Source: Embleya scabrispora DSM 41855
GTDB taxonomy: Bacteria > Actinomycetota > Actinomycetes > Streptomycetales > Streptomycetaceae
Length of the DNA: 58,809 nt
Assembly: GCF_000372745.1 (NCBI RefSeq)
Contig: NZ_KB889698.1
Coordinates: forward strand, 1 to 58,809
Direction: 5' to 3'
Position 1 is the first letter of the stretch; each line of letters begins with the position of its first letter. A program made the translations under genes and the position numbers. Positions 24,778 through 33,810 of the stretch are shown here, piece by piece. The notes beneath the pieces are model-generated. The model had not been told where the DNA came from and made no database searches. It was given only the letters and a program-made list of their open reading frames with translations.

Positions 24778-25719
24778 ATGAGCGACACTAACTCTCCGCA
24801 CGGCTTCGACATCGTCCGCCGTGGGTACGAGCGTTCGCAGGTTGACGACCGCATCACGAAGCTCGTGTCGGACCGTGACAGCGCGCTCGCGAGGATCTCG
24901 GCGCTGGAGAAGCGGATCGAGGAACTGCACCTCGAAAGCCAGAACGCGCAGGCCCAACTCGCCGACGCCGAACCGTCCTACGCGGGTCTCGGCGCCCGGG
25001 TGGAGAAGATCCTCCGCCTTGCCGAGGAAGAGGCCAAGGACCTGCGCGAGGAGGCCCGCCGCGCCGCCGATCAGCACCGCGAGCTGGCCGAGGCCGCCGC
25101 CCAGCAGGTCCGTTCCGACGCCGAGCAGTACGGCAAGGAGCGCAAGGCCAAGGCCGAGGACGAGGGTTCGCGGATCCTCGACAAGGCCAAGAGCGACGCG
25201 GCGCAGCTGCGCGGCGAGGCGGCCAAGGACGCGTCGGCCAAGCGCGAGGAGGCCGAGGCCCTCTTCGAGGAGACCCGGGCCAAGGCCGCCCAGGCCGCCG
25301 CCGACTTCGAGACCAACCTGGCCAAGCGCCGCGAGCAGTCCGAGCGCGACCTGGCGGCCCGTCAGGCCAAGGCCGAGAAGCGCCTGTCCGAGGTCGAGCA
25401 CCGGGCCGAGCAACTGCGCCTGGAGGCCGAGAAGCTGCGTACCGACGCCGAGCGTCGTTCGCGTCAGACGATCGAAACGGCGCAGCGCCAGGCCGACGAC
25501 ATCGTCGCCGACGCGCGGGCCAAGGCCGACCGGATCCGCTCGGAGTCCGAGCGCGAGCTGGCCGCGCTGACCCACCGTCGGGACAGCATCAACGCGCAGC
25601 TGACCAACGTGCGCGAGATGCTGGCGACCCTCACCGGCGCGGCCGTCGCCGCCGCGGGTGTGAGCATCGATGACGACGACGACAAGATGCCGGGTGTGCC
25701 GGCGCAGCAGAGCCGCTGA
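24778..25719 (+). CDS. filP: FilP: intermediate-filament-like coiled-coil protein
   Basis: 313 residues from the ATG at 24778. The N-terminal GFDIVRRGYERSQVDDRITKLVSDRD repeats the DivIVA-type start seen in Scy. The central ~230 residues form a continuous coiled coil (LREEARRAADQHRELAEAAAQQV and so on), and the tail is acidic (GVSIDDDDDKMPGVP). Streptomyces FilP is about 310 residues and assembles a network at hyphal tips, giving mechanical rigidity. The gene follows scy after 109 bp and ends in a strong terminator. Cytoplasmic. Confidence 0.95.
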   Translation: MSDTNSPHGFDIVRRGYERSQVDDRITKLVSDRDSALARISALEKRIEELHLESQNAQAQLADAEPSYAGLGARVEKILRLAEEEAKDLREEARRAADQHRELAEAAAQQVRSDAEQYGKERKAKAEDEGSRILDKAKSDAAQLRGEAAKDASAKREEAEALFEETRAKAAQAAADFETNLAKRREQSERDLAARQAKAEKRLSEVEHRAEQLRLEAEKLRTDAERRSRQTIETAQRQADDIVADARAKADRIRSESERELAALTHRRDSINAQLTNVREMLATLTGAAVAAAGVSIDDDDDKMPGVPAQQSR

Positions 25720-25764
25720 CGCTCCCTCGCGGGGCATCGGTACGGGCCGTAGCGGCCGGTTTCG

Positions 25765-25821
25765 GCGGCCGGGCGGCGGACGGGTTCCACGAGGACCCGC
25801 CCGCCGCCCGGCCGCATTTTC
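25765..25821 (+). terminator. Strong rho-independent terminator after filP
   Basis: Arms 25765-25785 and 25795-25815 pair over 21 positions with one mismatch around a 9-nt loop, followed by ATTTTC. Confidence 0.9.
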
Positions 25822-25902
25822 ATGACGCGGTCTCGGGGTGCGTCGGCAGGACTCGCAGCGTGCCGCGTCGGACCCGAGCAGGTGAACGAGGAGCAACGGG
25901 GC

Positions 25903-27372
25903 ATGGGTCGACTGGGCAGCATCTGGCCGCGCCGCAGATCGGGGGCGCCCACCGGCAGCGGCACCGCCTCGGATGCGGACACGGCGTCGGGCACGGCGTC
26001 GGACGGGGCAGGCGCGCCCGCGGACCCGGTCGATGTCGACCCGACGGTGCCGGGCAAGCAGGCCACCGCTCCGGGGACTTCGGCCGATCCGGCACCCGTG
26101 CCGGTGCCGGTGCCCGCCCGGGTGGGCCCGGCCGATCCCGAGGCGACCGACGCGACGCCGCGGCCGGACGTGGTCGGTGCCGCGGACGCCGCCGCGGGCA
26201 CGGGCTCGGGCGTCCCGGCGCAGGCCGACGGCAAGGCCCCGGGCTCGACCCCGGCTTCGCCCCCGACGCAGGACCAGGTCCCGACCCAGGCCCCGGTCCG
26301 CCCGTGGACCGGTGTCGGCTCGCGGTTCGGCGATCCCGGTCAACCGCTGCGCCGTTCGTCGCCGTTCTACGTCGGCTTCATCGGCGGACTCGGGCTGATC
26401 ACCGCGTGGTTCCTGGCTCAGGCCGTGCTGGGCATCCAGCACGTCCTGATCATCATCCTGATCTCGTTCTTCCTGGCCGCGGGCCTGAACCCGTTCGTGG
26501 AACGGCTCGAACGCCGGGGCATGGCCCGACGCTGGGCCGTGTGCACGGTCGCCCTCGGCTTCCTGGTGGTGACCGCCGGTTTCGTCACCGCGATCGCGCA
26601 GCCGCTGGTCGAGCAGACGTCGAGCCTGATCAACTCCATCCCGGACAGCCTCACCGAGTTGCGCAACAACGAGAGGTTCCGAAAGCTCGACGAGAAGTAC
26701 GACATAGTCACCCGGGCCAAGGACTGGGCCGCCGACGCCAACACCGCGCAGAACGTGGCGGGCGGCCTGTGGGGCTTCGGCAAGATGGTGCTGACCTCGC
26801 TGTTCGACACGCTCACCGTGATCGTGTTGACGCTGTACTTCCTGGGGGCGCTGCCCAGCATCAAGAACCACCTGTACAACCTGTTCCCGAAGTCGCGGCG
26901 GGCACGGGTGCGGCTGCTCGGCGACGAGATCCTGTCCGGGATCGGCGGCTACGTGAACGGCGCGCTGATCGTGGCCACATGCGCGGGTCTGTCCTCGTTC
27001 ATCTTCCTGATGATCCTGGGCAACGACTACGCGCTGCCGCTGGCCCTGGTGATCGCGTTCACCGACCTGATCCCGATGATCGGCGCCACCGTCGGCGCCG
27101 CGGTGGTGTCGGTCGTGGTCTTCTTCGACTCCCCCGGCAAGGCGCTCACCTGCGTGATCTTCTTCCTGGCCTACCAGCAGTTCGAGAACTACCTGATCTA
27201 TCCGCGGGTGATGAACCGCGCGGTGAACGTGCCACCGGCGATCACGGTGATCGCGGCTCTGGTCGGTGGCGCGCTGCTCGGCGTGACGGGGGCATTGCTC
27301 GCGATTCCGATCGCGGCCGCCGTACTGCTCATACTGCGCGAAGTGGTCACACCTCGCCAGAATCAAGCCTGA
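25903..27372 (+). CDS. AI-2E family (UPF0118) transporter with a long N-terminal low-complexity region
   Basis: 489 residues from the ATG at 25903, with GAGGAG 9 nt upstream; the frame is open further upstream but lacks a better start. The first ~145 residues are Ala/Pro/Thr/Asp-rich and probably cytoplasmic and disordered. The rest has the AI-2E/PerM topology: membrane helices around VGFIGGLGLITAWFLAQAVL, VLIIILISFFLAAGLNPFV, WAVCTVALGFLVVTAGFV, then after a soluble stretch three to four more, with the typical FTDLIPMIGATVGAAVV and the YQQFENYLIYPRVM motif. Members of the family have been linked to autoinducer-2 or ion export; substrate unknown here. A hairpin at 27379-27398 follows. Confidence 0.88.
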   Translation: MGRLGSIWPRRRSGAPTGSGTASDADTASGTASDGAGAPADPVDVDPTVPGKQATAPGTSADPAPVPVPVPARVGPADPEATDATPRPDVVGAADAAAGTGSGVPAQADGKAPGSTPASPPTQDQVPTQAPVRPWTGVGSRFGDPGQPLRRSSPFYVGFIGGLGLITAWFLAQAVLGIQHVLIIILISFFLAAGLNPFVERLERRGMARRWAVCTVALGFLVVTAGFVTAIAQPLVEQTSSLINSIPDSLTELRNNERFRKLDEKYDIVTRAKDWAADANTAQNVAGGLWGFGKMVLTSLFDTLTVIVLTLYFLGALPSIKNHLYNLFPKSRRARVRLLGDEILSGIGGYVNGALIVATCAGLSSFIFLMILGNDYALPLALVIAFTDLIPMIGATVGAAVVSVVVFFDSPGKALTCVIFFLAYQQFENYLIYPRVMNRAVNVPPAITVIAALVGGALLGVTGALLAIPIAAAVLLILREVVTPRQNQA

Positions 27373-27378
27373 GTTGTC

Positions 27379-27398
27379 AATCATCCCACAGGATGATT
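27379..27398 (+). terminator. Short hairpin after the AI-2E gene
   Basis: Arms AATCATCC (27379-27386) and GGATGATT (27391-27398) are perfect complements with the loop CACA, 6 bp after the stop codon. AT-containing and without a T-run, so it is a weak terminator at best. Confidence 0.5.
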
Positions 27399-27532
27399 CA
27401 CGGAACTCCCCCTCGAACCTGTGATCGGACCGGGGCCCGCCGTGCGGCGGCCGTCGACAGCCGCGTTTCGGGCCTAAGCTCGGATCCTCAACCAGCTCAT
27501 GCACCGAAACCATCCTGGGAGTGCGGCAACAG

Positions 27533-28648
27533 ATGATCGAAGCGAGAGGGCTCACCAAACGCTACGGAAACAAGCTGGCGGTTGATCAGCTTTCCTTCCA
27601 GGTGCGTCCGGGCTCGGTGACCGGCTTCCTCGGCCCCAACGGCGCCGGTAAATCGACCACCATGCGGATGATCCTCGGGTTGGACGCACCGACCGGCGGC
27701 AACGTCACGGTCAACGGCCGCCCGTACGACCACGTCCAGGCCCCGCTGCGGGAGATGGGCGCGCTGCTGGACGCCAAGGCGATGCACGGCGGCCGGACCG
27801 CGTACAACCACCTGCTGTGCCTCGCGCAGAGCAACGGCATCCCCAACCGCCGGGTGGACGAGGTGCTCGCGATGGTCGGCCTGACCCAGGTCGCCAAGAA
27901 GCGGGCGGGAGGCTTCTCGCTCGGCATGGGCCAGCGGCTGGGCATAGCGTCCGCACTGCTGGGCGACCCCGGCATCCTGATGTTCGACGAGCCGGTCAAC
28001 GGGCTCGACCCCGAGGGCATCCTGTGGATCCGCAACCTGATGAAGCAGCTCGCTTCCGAGGGTCGCACCGTCTTCGTCTCCAGCCACCTGATGAGCGAGA
28101 TGGAGGTGACCGCCGACCACCTGATCGTGATCGGTCAGGGGCGGATGATCGCCGACACCTCGATGCGCGACTTCATCGAGACGAACTCGCAGTCGTTCAC
28201 GGTGGTGCGCTCGCCCCAGGTGGACAAGCTCAACACGCTGCTCCAGGGCAAGGGCGCGACGATCACCCCGGACCAGGCGGTGCCGGGCGCGTTCCGCGTG
28301 CACGAACTGCCGCCGGCGACGATCGGCGACCTCGCCGCCGAGCACGGCATCGCGCTGCACGAGCTCTCGCCGCGCTTCGACTCGCTCGAAGAGGTCTACA
28401 TGCGGATGACCCAGCACAGCGTGGAGTACCGCGCCGGGCTGCCGGGCGGCCCGCCGCCCGGATGGGGTCCGCCCGGGATGGCACCGCCGCCCGGTTACCC
28501 GCAGCAGGGTGGTCCGCAGTTCGCCGGCCCGCCGCCCGGCCTCCCGCCGCAGGGCGCGCCCGGCGCGCCGTGGGGACCCCCCGCCGGAGCCCCGGGCGCC
28601 GGCGCCCCGACCCTGTCCAAGCCGCAGTCCAACGGAAGCGAGGGCTGA
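27533..28648 (+). CDS. ABC transporter ATP-binding protein with Gly/Pro-rich tail
   Basis: 371 residues from the ATG at 27533; an in-frame GTG at 27521 is a possible alternative. NBD motifs: Walker A GPNGAGKST, signature FSLGMGQRL (degenerate LSGGQ), Walker B ILMFDEP and H-loop SSHLMSE. After the NBD, residues ~235-310 form the dimerisation-type domain of antibiotic/lipid exporters, and the last ~65 residues are Gly/Pro-rich (GPPPGWGPPG and so on). The permease gene starts 3 nt after the stop, so the two form an exporter. The fold is that of the bacitracin/daunorubicin-type ABC-2 exporters; substrate unknown. Confidence 0.92.
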   Translation: MIEARGLTKRYGNKLAVDQLSFQVRPGSVTGFLGPNGAGKSTTMRMILGLDAPTGGNVTVNGRPYDHVQAPLREMGALLDAKAMHGGRTAYNHLLCLAQSNGIPNRRVDEVLAMVGLTQVAKKRAGGFSLGMGQRLGIASALLGDPGILMFDEPVNGLDPEGILWIRNLMKQLASEGRTVFVSSHLMSEMEVTADHLIVIGQGRMIADTSMRDFIETNSQSFTVVRSPQVDKLNTLLQGKGATITPDQAVPGAFRVHELPPATIGDLAAEHGIALHELSPRFDSLEEVYMRMTQHSVEYRAGLPGGPPPGWGPPGMAPPPGYPQQGGPQFAGPPPGLPPQGAPGAPWGPPAGAPGAGAPTLSKPQSNGSEG

Positions 28649-28651
28649 GCG

Positions 28652-29596
28652 ATGGCACAGAACACTCCGCCCCCCATGCCGCAGAACCAACCGCACGTGC
28701 AGAACCAACCGCACCCGATGGCGTCCGCGCGGATGGCTCCCCCGCAGCAGGCGTTTCAGCAGCCGGGCGCGCAGTTCGCGCCGCCCGCTCAGCAGGCGCC
28801 GTACCCGCCGGTGCAGCAGATGCAGCTCGGCGGCCAGGTCGGCGGCGGCAACGCGGGCTTCGGTCGAGTACTGCTGTCCGAGTGGACCAAGATCCGTACG
28901 GTCCGCTCGACCATGTGGACGCTGGCCGTGATGGTGCTGCTGATCCTGGGTCTGGGTGTGCTGCTCGCCGGCACGGTCAAGCCGGACACCGACGACGACT
29001 ACGTGAGCATCGCGCTGATCGGCGTGATCATCGCCCAGCTCGCCGCCGCGACGCTGGGCGTGCTGACCATCTCCGCCGAGTACACGACGGGCATGATCCG
29101 CACCACGCTCACCGCGTACCCGCGTCGGCTCCAGGTGTTGGTCGCCAAGGGCGTGGTCTTCGCGGGCCTGATGTTCGGCGTCGGCGTGGTCACCATGGGC
29201 CTGACCGCGGTGATCGGCAAGTCGATGCTGACCTCGCGGATCGGCGAGTCCAGTGCCGACGTCGACCTGTTTCGCAGCGTCGTGGGCGGCTCGCTCTACC
29301 TGGCCGTGATCGGTCTGTTCGGGCTCGGCCTGGGCGTGTTGCTGCGGCACTCGGCGGGTGCGATCACCGCGCTGATGGGCGTGATCCTGCTGCCGATGAT
29401 CATCGGCCCGTTCCTGCCGCACTCGGTCGGCGAGAAGGTCATGGAGTACTCGCCGATGTTCGCGCTCGGCAAGCTGATCGGTGGCGGTGGTGACGACAGC
29501 GGCCCGGGTCCGTGGCCCTCGCTGTTGTTGATCGCCGCGTACGCGGCGATCGCGCTGATCGCCGGTGGAATCCGGATGCGTTCGCGCGACGTGTGA
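28652..29596 (+). CDS. ABC-2 type transporter permease
   Basis: 314 residues, starting 3 nt after the ATPase stop. The first ~65 residues are Pro/Gln-rich and cytoplasmic, mirroring the ATPase tail, which suggests a tethering role. ABC-2 topology of about six helices follows: LAVMVLLILGLGVLLAGTV, SIALIGVIIAQLAAATLGVL (then the family motif ISAEYTTGMIRTTLTAYPRR), VLVAKGVVFAGLMFGVGVV, GGSLYLAVIGLFGLGLGVLL, ITALMGVILLPMIIG and LLLIAAYAAIALIAGG. Cell membrane. It forms the exporter with the preceding ATPase. Confidence 0.92.
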   Translation: MAQNTPPPMPQNQPHVQNQPHPMASARMAPPQQAFQQPGAQFAPPAQQAPYPPVQQMQLGGQVGGGNAGFGRVLLSEWTKIRTVRSTMWTLAVMVLLILGLGVLLAGTVKPDTDDDYVSIALIGVIIAQLAAATLGVLTISAEYTTGMIRTTLTAYPRRLQVLVAKGVVFAGLMFGVGVVTMGLTAVIGKSMLTSRIGESSADVDLFRSVVGGSLYLAVIGLFGLGLGVLLRHSAGAITALMGVILLPMIIGPFLPHSVGEKVMEYSPMFALGKLIGGGGDDSGPGPWPSLLLIAAYAAIALIAGGIRMRSRDV

Positions 29597-29788
29597 CCCG
29601 GTCGGTCCGGCGGTGCGCCCGATCACCCATCCGGGCGGTTGCCTGACCGTTCGTCAAAAATGTTGGTCCGTATCCCGAAAAGGTCTCGCTCGACAGTCGT
29701 CGGGCGGGGCCTTTCGGCCGTTTTGGGGGCGACTCGCACAGCCGCCGAAGGCACATCGAAAGATGGTCCGACGATATGCTCACGTCTC

Positions 29789-31720
29789 ATGTATGGGCAG
29801 GGGGATCCAGGAACACCCAACGCAGCGGACGCGGCACCTGTGCGCGTTCCCGCTCCCGTTCACCAGAGCCGACGCTCGGGGAGCGGAGTGGCCGCGGGGC
29901 TCGGTTCCGCGGCGGCCGTCTTCGCGTTGGCGGGGATCGCGACCGCCGTCGTCCTGCTGGGCGATTCGGACACCGTCTGGGAGTCGGTACTCGCCGGCAC
30001 GCTGCTCACCACCGCCGTCGCGCTGTCCTCGATCGCCGCATGGCTGCGGCACCGGGTCTCCGAGCGGCGGATCGCCCGACTACGTGAGCTGACCGTGCGT
30101 CAGGCCGCGGAGAGCGCCCGGCTGGAGGCCGAACGCGCCCGCCTGGAGGCGGAACACGACGAGTTGTTGCGCGGACGCGCCGCGCTCGCCGACGAGGAAA
30201 CCCTGATGCGCGGCCGGGTGCACGACGTGTTCGTGAACCTGTCGATGCGCACGCTGACCCTGGTCGAGCGACAGCTGGACCTGATCGAGAAGCTCGAACA
30301 CGGCGAGGACGAACCCCAGCGGCTCCAGGACCTGTTCCGGCTCGACCACCTCGCCACCCGGATGCGCCGCAACAGCGAGAACCTGCTCGTGCTCGCGGAC
30401 GCGGACGAGCGACGCGGCCGGCGCCCACCGATCCCGCTGCTGGACGTGGTCCGCGCCGGTGTCTCCGAGATCGAGCGCTACGAGCGGATCGACGTCGGCC
30501 ACGTGCCGCGCGCCGACGTACTCGGCCGCGCCGCCGACGACGTCGGCCACCTCCTCGCCGAACTCCTGGAGAACGCCGCGGCCTACTCGGCGCCCGAGTC
30601 CCGAGTGGAGATCGGCGGCTGGACGCTGGAGAACGGCGAGGTCGTGTTGTCGGTGGACGACAACGGGATCGGCGTACCGGCGGACCGGCTCACCGAGTTG
30701 AACTCGCAGATCGAACGGGACAGCACCGAGGAGGAGGCGGCGGGCGGCGGTGGCGGCCTGGGCGTGTTCGTGGTCGGCCGACTGGCTCGCCGACACGGCA
30801 TCCGGGTGCAGCTGCGCCCGCGCCCGCAGGGCGGGTTGAGCGCGGTCGTGGTGATCCCCGCGACGGCGTTCGGCGGCTCGGGCCCCTCGCCGGCCGAGTT
30901 CTCCGCCGAGCGTGATCGGGAGCAGGAGCGCGAGCGGGACCGGATGGCCATCCCGGGCGTGGCCCCCGGCGCGCGGGCCATCCCGCCCGGCGCGGCCCGA
31001 ATGGCGCTGCCGGCGGCCCGGCCGGCCGGCGCCGATTCGAGGCCCGCCGTCGAGGCCGAGCCGCCCACCCGGGCCGAGTCCGCCGGGCCGCGCGGTCCGG
31101 TGGTGCCGCGCGAGGACGCCGAGCCGCCCGCCCGGACGCCCAAGGGGCTGCCCAAGCGCATGCCGGCGGCCAACCCCGCGCCGGCCCCCGAGGAGGCGGC
31201 GGCGAAGCTGGTCGCCCCCGGCGCACTGTTCGCGGGCGCCGAAGCGGGCGAGGCCGCCGCAGCGGTGGAAGCCGCCGACGGGCCACGGCCGAGCACCCCG
31301 CGGGCGGCCGCACCGGTCGAGCCGTCCGCCGCCGCACCGGCCGCCGTGGTCGCGCCGCCCGCCCGGCGTGCCGCGACCCCGAAGCCGCAGCCGGTCGCCC
31401 CCGCGAAGCCGCACCCGGCCGCCGGCGGGGACGGCACGGGGCCCGCCGTCTCCGCGGTCGGCCGCACCCGGCGCGGGCTGCCCAAGCGCCTCGTGGCGGG
31501 CGACAACAGCGGTGCGATGCGCGTCGTACCCGCTGCGGACACGTCCCGGGACACCGGCACGCTCTCCGCCGCCGAACTGCGCAAGCGGCTGACCGGTTTC
31601 CAGGAAGGTCTGGAGGCGGCCCGCCGGGAGGGCGAGGCGACCGACCCGGTCGCGCCGTCCGACGAAGAGCCCACCTTCCCGCCGCCCGCGCGGGAGGAGA
31701 CAGGAGGTGGAGACCGGTGA
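29789..31720 (+). CDS. Conservon sensor-like ATPase (CvnA-type histidine kinase homologue)
   Basis: 643 residues from the ATG at 29789. The frame extends to 29639 and the start is uncertain; a TATGCT -10-like box 8 bp before the ATG would suit a leaderless message. Two N-terminal membrane helices (GVAAGLGSAAAVFALAGIATAVVLLG, VLAGTLLTTAVALSSIAAWL) are followed by a coiled coil (LEAERARLEAEHDELL). A HATPase domain has ELLENAAAYSAPES (N-box, ~253), DDNGIGVP (~290) and GGGGLGVFVVGRLARRHG (~318). No classic phosphoacceptor His box is obvious. The C-terminal ~270 residues are Ala/Pro-rich. It is the first gene of a CvnA-B-C-D operon: a membrane G-protein-like signalling complex known from Streptomyces. 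Confidence 0.88.
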   Translation: MYGQGDPGTPNAADAAPVRVPAPVHQSRRSGSGVAAGLGSAAAVFALAGIATAVVLLGDSDTVWESVLAGTLLTTAVALSSIAAWLRHRVSERRIARLRELTVRQAAESARLEAERARLEAEHDELLRGRAALADEETLMRGRVHDVFVNLSMRTLTLVERQLDLIEKLEHGEDEPQRLQDLFRLDHLATRMRRNSENLLVLADADERRGRRPPIPLLDVVRAGVSEIERYERIDVGHVPRADVLGRAADDVGHLLAELLENAAAYSAPESRVEIGGWTLENGEVVLSVDDNGIGVPADRLTELNSQIERDSTEEEAAGGGGGLGVFVVGRLARRHGIRVQLRPRPQGGLSAVVVIPATAFGGSGPSPAEFSAERDREQERERDRMAIPGVAPGARAIPPGAARMALPAARPAGADSRPAVEAEPPTRAESAGPRGPVVPREDAEPPARTPKGLPKRMPAANPAPAPEEAAAKLVAPGALFAGAEAGEAAAAVEAADGPRPSTPRAAAPVEPSAAAPAAVVAPPARRAATPKPQPVAPAKPHPAAGGDGTGPAVSAVGRTRRGLPKRLVAGDNSGAMRVVPAADTSRDTGTLSAAELRKRLTGFQEGLEAARREGEATDPVAPSDEEPTFPPPAREETGGGDR

Positions 31721-32172
31721 CCGGGTCGAATGGCACCACGGCACGCGACGTCGACTGGCTGGTGGCCGGCCTCGCCGGGGATGTCCCGGGGGTCCGCGAG
31801 GTCGTCCTGGTCTCCTCCGACGGCCTGATGCTGGCCAGCGCACGCGGACCGGACGCGGCCGCCGCCGCGGCGGACGCGGAGGAACAGCTCGGCGCGATCG
31901 TCAGCGGCCTGGTCGCCCTGGCCGAGGGCACCTCGCGGGTGCTCGACATGGGCGCGGTCCGCCAGGAGATCGTCACGATGGCCGAGGGCTACGTCGTGGC
32001 GATGTCCATCAGCGACGGCTCCTGCCTGGGCGTACACGCGGGCGGATCCGCCGACCTGGGCGTGATCGCGTACCAGATGACCTCGTTCGTACGGCGCGCC
32101 GGCCACGTCCTGACGCCGGCCCTGCGCGCACAGATGCACCAGGACCGTGGAGGTGGTCGCGTTGGCTCCTGA
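31717..32172 (+). CDS. Roadblock/LC7 domain protein (CvnB-type)
   Basis: 151 residues; the GTG overlaps the stop of the upstream gene (GTGA) and is preceded by AGGAGGTGG. A complete Roadblock/LC7 fold: DVDWLVAGLAGDVPGVREVVLVSSDGLMLASA at the N-terminus, then QLGAIVSGLVALAEGTSRVL and YVVAMSISDGSCLGVHAG. In conservons this protein regulates nucleotide hydrolysis by the CvnD GTPase and binds the sensor. Its reading frame runs into the next gene by about 26 nt. Confidence 0.92.
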   Translation: MTGSNGTTARDVDWLVAGLAGDVPGVREVVLVSSDGLMLASARGPDAAAAAADAEEQLGAIVSGLVALAEGTSRVLDMGAVRQEIVTMAEGYVVAMSISDGSCLGVHAGGSADLGVIAYQMTSFVRRAGHVLTPALRAQMHQDRGGGRVGS

Positions 32173-32566
32173 CGGCGGTTATTCCGACTTCGACGCAGAG
32201 CGGGGGTACGCGACCCGGCCCGACACGGGCGGTCGTACCTCGCGTGTGCGCCCTTACACGCTGACCCGGGGCCGCACCCGGTACGGCCACGTGCTGCTCG
32301 TGGAGACCCTGGTCACCACGCTGGACTGCCCGCAGGACGAGACCGGCGACATGCCGGAGGTCGCCCGGATCGTGCACCTGTGCCGCGGGGTTCGGTCGGT
32401 GGCCGAGGTGGCCGCGATCCTGCACATGCCGCTCGGCGTGGTGCGGGTACTGATCAGCGACCTGGCCTCGCAGGGCCGAATCAGCGTGTACCAGGCCGAG
32501 CACGAGGCCGGCCGACCCGATCGCGCGCTGCTGGAGAGGGTGCTCGGTGGACTACGCAAGATTTGA
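32147..32566 (+). CDS. DUF742 protein (CvnC-type)
   Basis: 139 residues from a GTG at 32147 that overlaps cvnB; in-frame GTG or TTG codons up to 32162 are possible, since GGAGGT at 32149-32154 fits the TTG. The DUF742 signature is clear: VRPYTLTRGRTR, then a winged-helix-like region (EVARIVHLCRGVRSVAEVAAILHMPLGVVRVLISDLASQGRISVY). It acts as the third component of the conservon and may contact DNA or the GTPase. The next gene starts inside its 3' end, so the operon is translationally coupled. Confidence 0.9.
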   Translation: MEVVALAPDGGYSDFDAERGYATRPDTGGRTSRVRPYTLTRGRTRYGHVLLVETLVTTLDCPQDETGDMPEVARIVHLCRGVRSVAEVAAILHMPLGVVRVLISDLASQGRISVYQAEHEAGRPDRALLERVLGGLRKI

Positions 32567-33200
32567 TCTCGGCGGACTCGCCGGACTCGGCGACGAGGTC
32601 CCGGCCATCCCGCTGCCCGCCGCCGGCGCCGGCGGTCGACGGATCGGCGAGGGCCCGCCGATCACCTCGACGAAGATCGTCGTCGCGGGCGGCTTCGGGG
32701 TCGGCAAGACCACGCTGGTGGCGGCCGTCTCGGAGATCCCGCCGCTGACCACCGAATCGGTCATGACGGTGCTGAGCGAGGACGTCGACGACCTGTCCGG
32801 CCTGCCGGAGAAGCGCACCACCACGGTCGCGATGGACTTCGGCCGGATCAGCCTGGAATCCGACCTGGTCCTGTACCTGTTCGGCACCCCGGGGCAGAAC
32901 CGCTTCTGGTTCATGTGGGACGACCTGGTGCGCGGCGCCGTGGGCGCGATCGTCCTGGTGGACACCCGGCGGCTGGAGGACAGCTTCCCGGCGGTGGACT
33001 ACTTCGAGCGCTCCGGCATCCCGTTCGTGGTCGCCGTCAACCTCTTCGACGACGCACCGCGCTATCCCGAGGAGGACCTGCGCGACGCCCTGTCGATCAG
33101 CCCCCGCACCCCGATGACCGAATGCGACGCGCGGGTCCGGGAAAGCGCGGTGAACGCGCTGGCCGAACTGGTCGTGCACGCACTGGACCTGACGCCGTAG
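32547..33200 (+). CDS. Conservon small GTPase-like ATP/GTP-binding protein (CvnD-type)
   Basis: 217 residues; the GTG lies 20 nt inside the cvnC frame. P-loop GGFGVGKTT (G1), G3-like LFGTPGQNRFWFMWDDLVRGA and a G4-like AVNLFD region: a Ras/MglA-type fold. The TPGQ at G3 is the usual variant of this family. CvnD is the G-protein of the conservon; its state is set by the Roadblock partner. The four genes 29789-33200 are overlapping or nearly so, which fits one transcript. Confidence 0.92.
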   Translation: MDYARFDLGGLAGLGDEVPAIPLPAAGAGGRRIGEGPPITSTKIVVAGGFGVGKTTLVAAVSEIPPLTTESVMTVLSEDVDDLSGLPEKRTTTVAMDFGRISLESDLVLYLFGTPGQNRFWFMWDDLVRGAVGAIVLVDTRRLEDSFPAVDYFERSGIPFVVAVNLFDDAPRYPEEDLRDALSISPRTPMTECDARVRESAVNALAELVVHALDLTP

Positions 33201-33214
33201 GACGGACGGGCACC

Positions 33215-33703
33215 ATGGAGCAGCCGGAGCCGGCGGCGGAAATCACCCTGCGTGCGATCGGGCGCGTGTCCTGCCCGCGCGTGGAACTCGTGGACGACCA
33301 CTGGGGGAACGTGCCCTCGGTGATCCACTTGGACGCCGAGCGCTTCACCCCGGACGCGCTGACCGGCCTGGCCGACTTCTCCCATCTGGAGGTGGTCTAC
33401 CACTTCCACCGCGTACCCAACGCGGCCATCGAAACCGGCGCCCGGCGCCCGCGCGGCAACCCGAACCGGCCCGAGGTCGGCATCTTCGCCCAACGCGCCA
33501 AAAACCGCCCGAACCGCCTGGCGGTATCAAGGTGCTCCCTGGAACGAGTAGCCGGCCTGAACATCCACGTCCGCGGCCTGGACGCGATCGACGGCACCCC
33601 GATCCTCGACCTCAAGCCCTACCTGCGCGAGTTCGGCCCCCAGGGCAACCTCCACCAGCCGACGTGGTCAACGGAACTGATGAGCGACTACTACGCGGAC
33701 TGA
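33215..33703 (+). CDS. TrmO-like SAM-dependent tRNA methyltransferase (UPF0066/TsaA family)
   Basis: 162 residues from the ATG at 33215. The sequence fits the short actinobacterial TrmO branch: ITLRAIGRVSCPRVELVDD, LADFSHLEVVYHFHRV, the family loop RGNPNRPEVGIFAQRAKNRPNRLAVS, and LDAIDGTPILDLKPY near the end. TrmO methylates N6-threonylcarbamoyladenosine at position 37 of tRNA-Thr. It follows the conservon by 14 bp, so it may share its transcript without a functional link. The exact substrate of this shorter branch is not established. Confidence 0.8.
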   Translation: MEQPEPAAEITLRAIGRVSCPRVELVDDHWGNVPSVIHLDAERFTPDALTGLADFSHLEVVYHFHRVPNAAIETGARRPRGNPNRPEVGIFAQRAKNRPNRLAVSRCSLERVAGLNIHVRGLDAIDGTPILDLKPYLREFGPQGNLHQPTWSTELMSDYYAD

Positions 33704-33731
33704 CCCGTCCGAACCCCGCCCGGCAGCAAAT

Positions 33732-33779
33732 GGCCGGGCCGGCGCTCGAGGCCACTCGGCCCGGCCGGCGCTCGAGGCC
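33732..33779. repeat. Two close copies of a 22-bp GC-rich element
   Basis: GGCC(G/C)GGCCGGCGCTCGAGGCC at 33732-33753 and 33758-33779. Related elements of the type GGCCGGCGC(N)TGAGGCC occur at about 11034-11078 and, in the form CCCGTCCGGCG(C/T)TTG, at 52861-52880. It looks like a dispersed intergenic repeat family. Confidence 0.6.
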
Positions 33780-33810
33780 GAAGCAACCCGGCGGATGCGG
33801 CCCCGCCGCG

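Noticed and set aside
33732-33779. Possible CRISPR-like repeat
   Set aside because: Only two copies with a 4-bp spacer, and related copies are dispersed; no cas genes. No CRISPR array is visible in the window.
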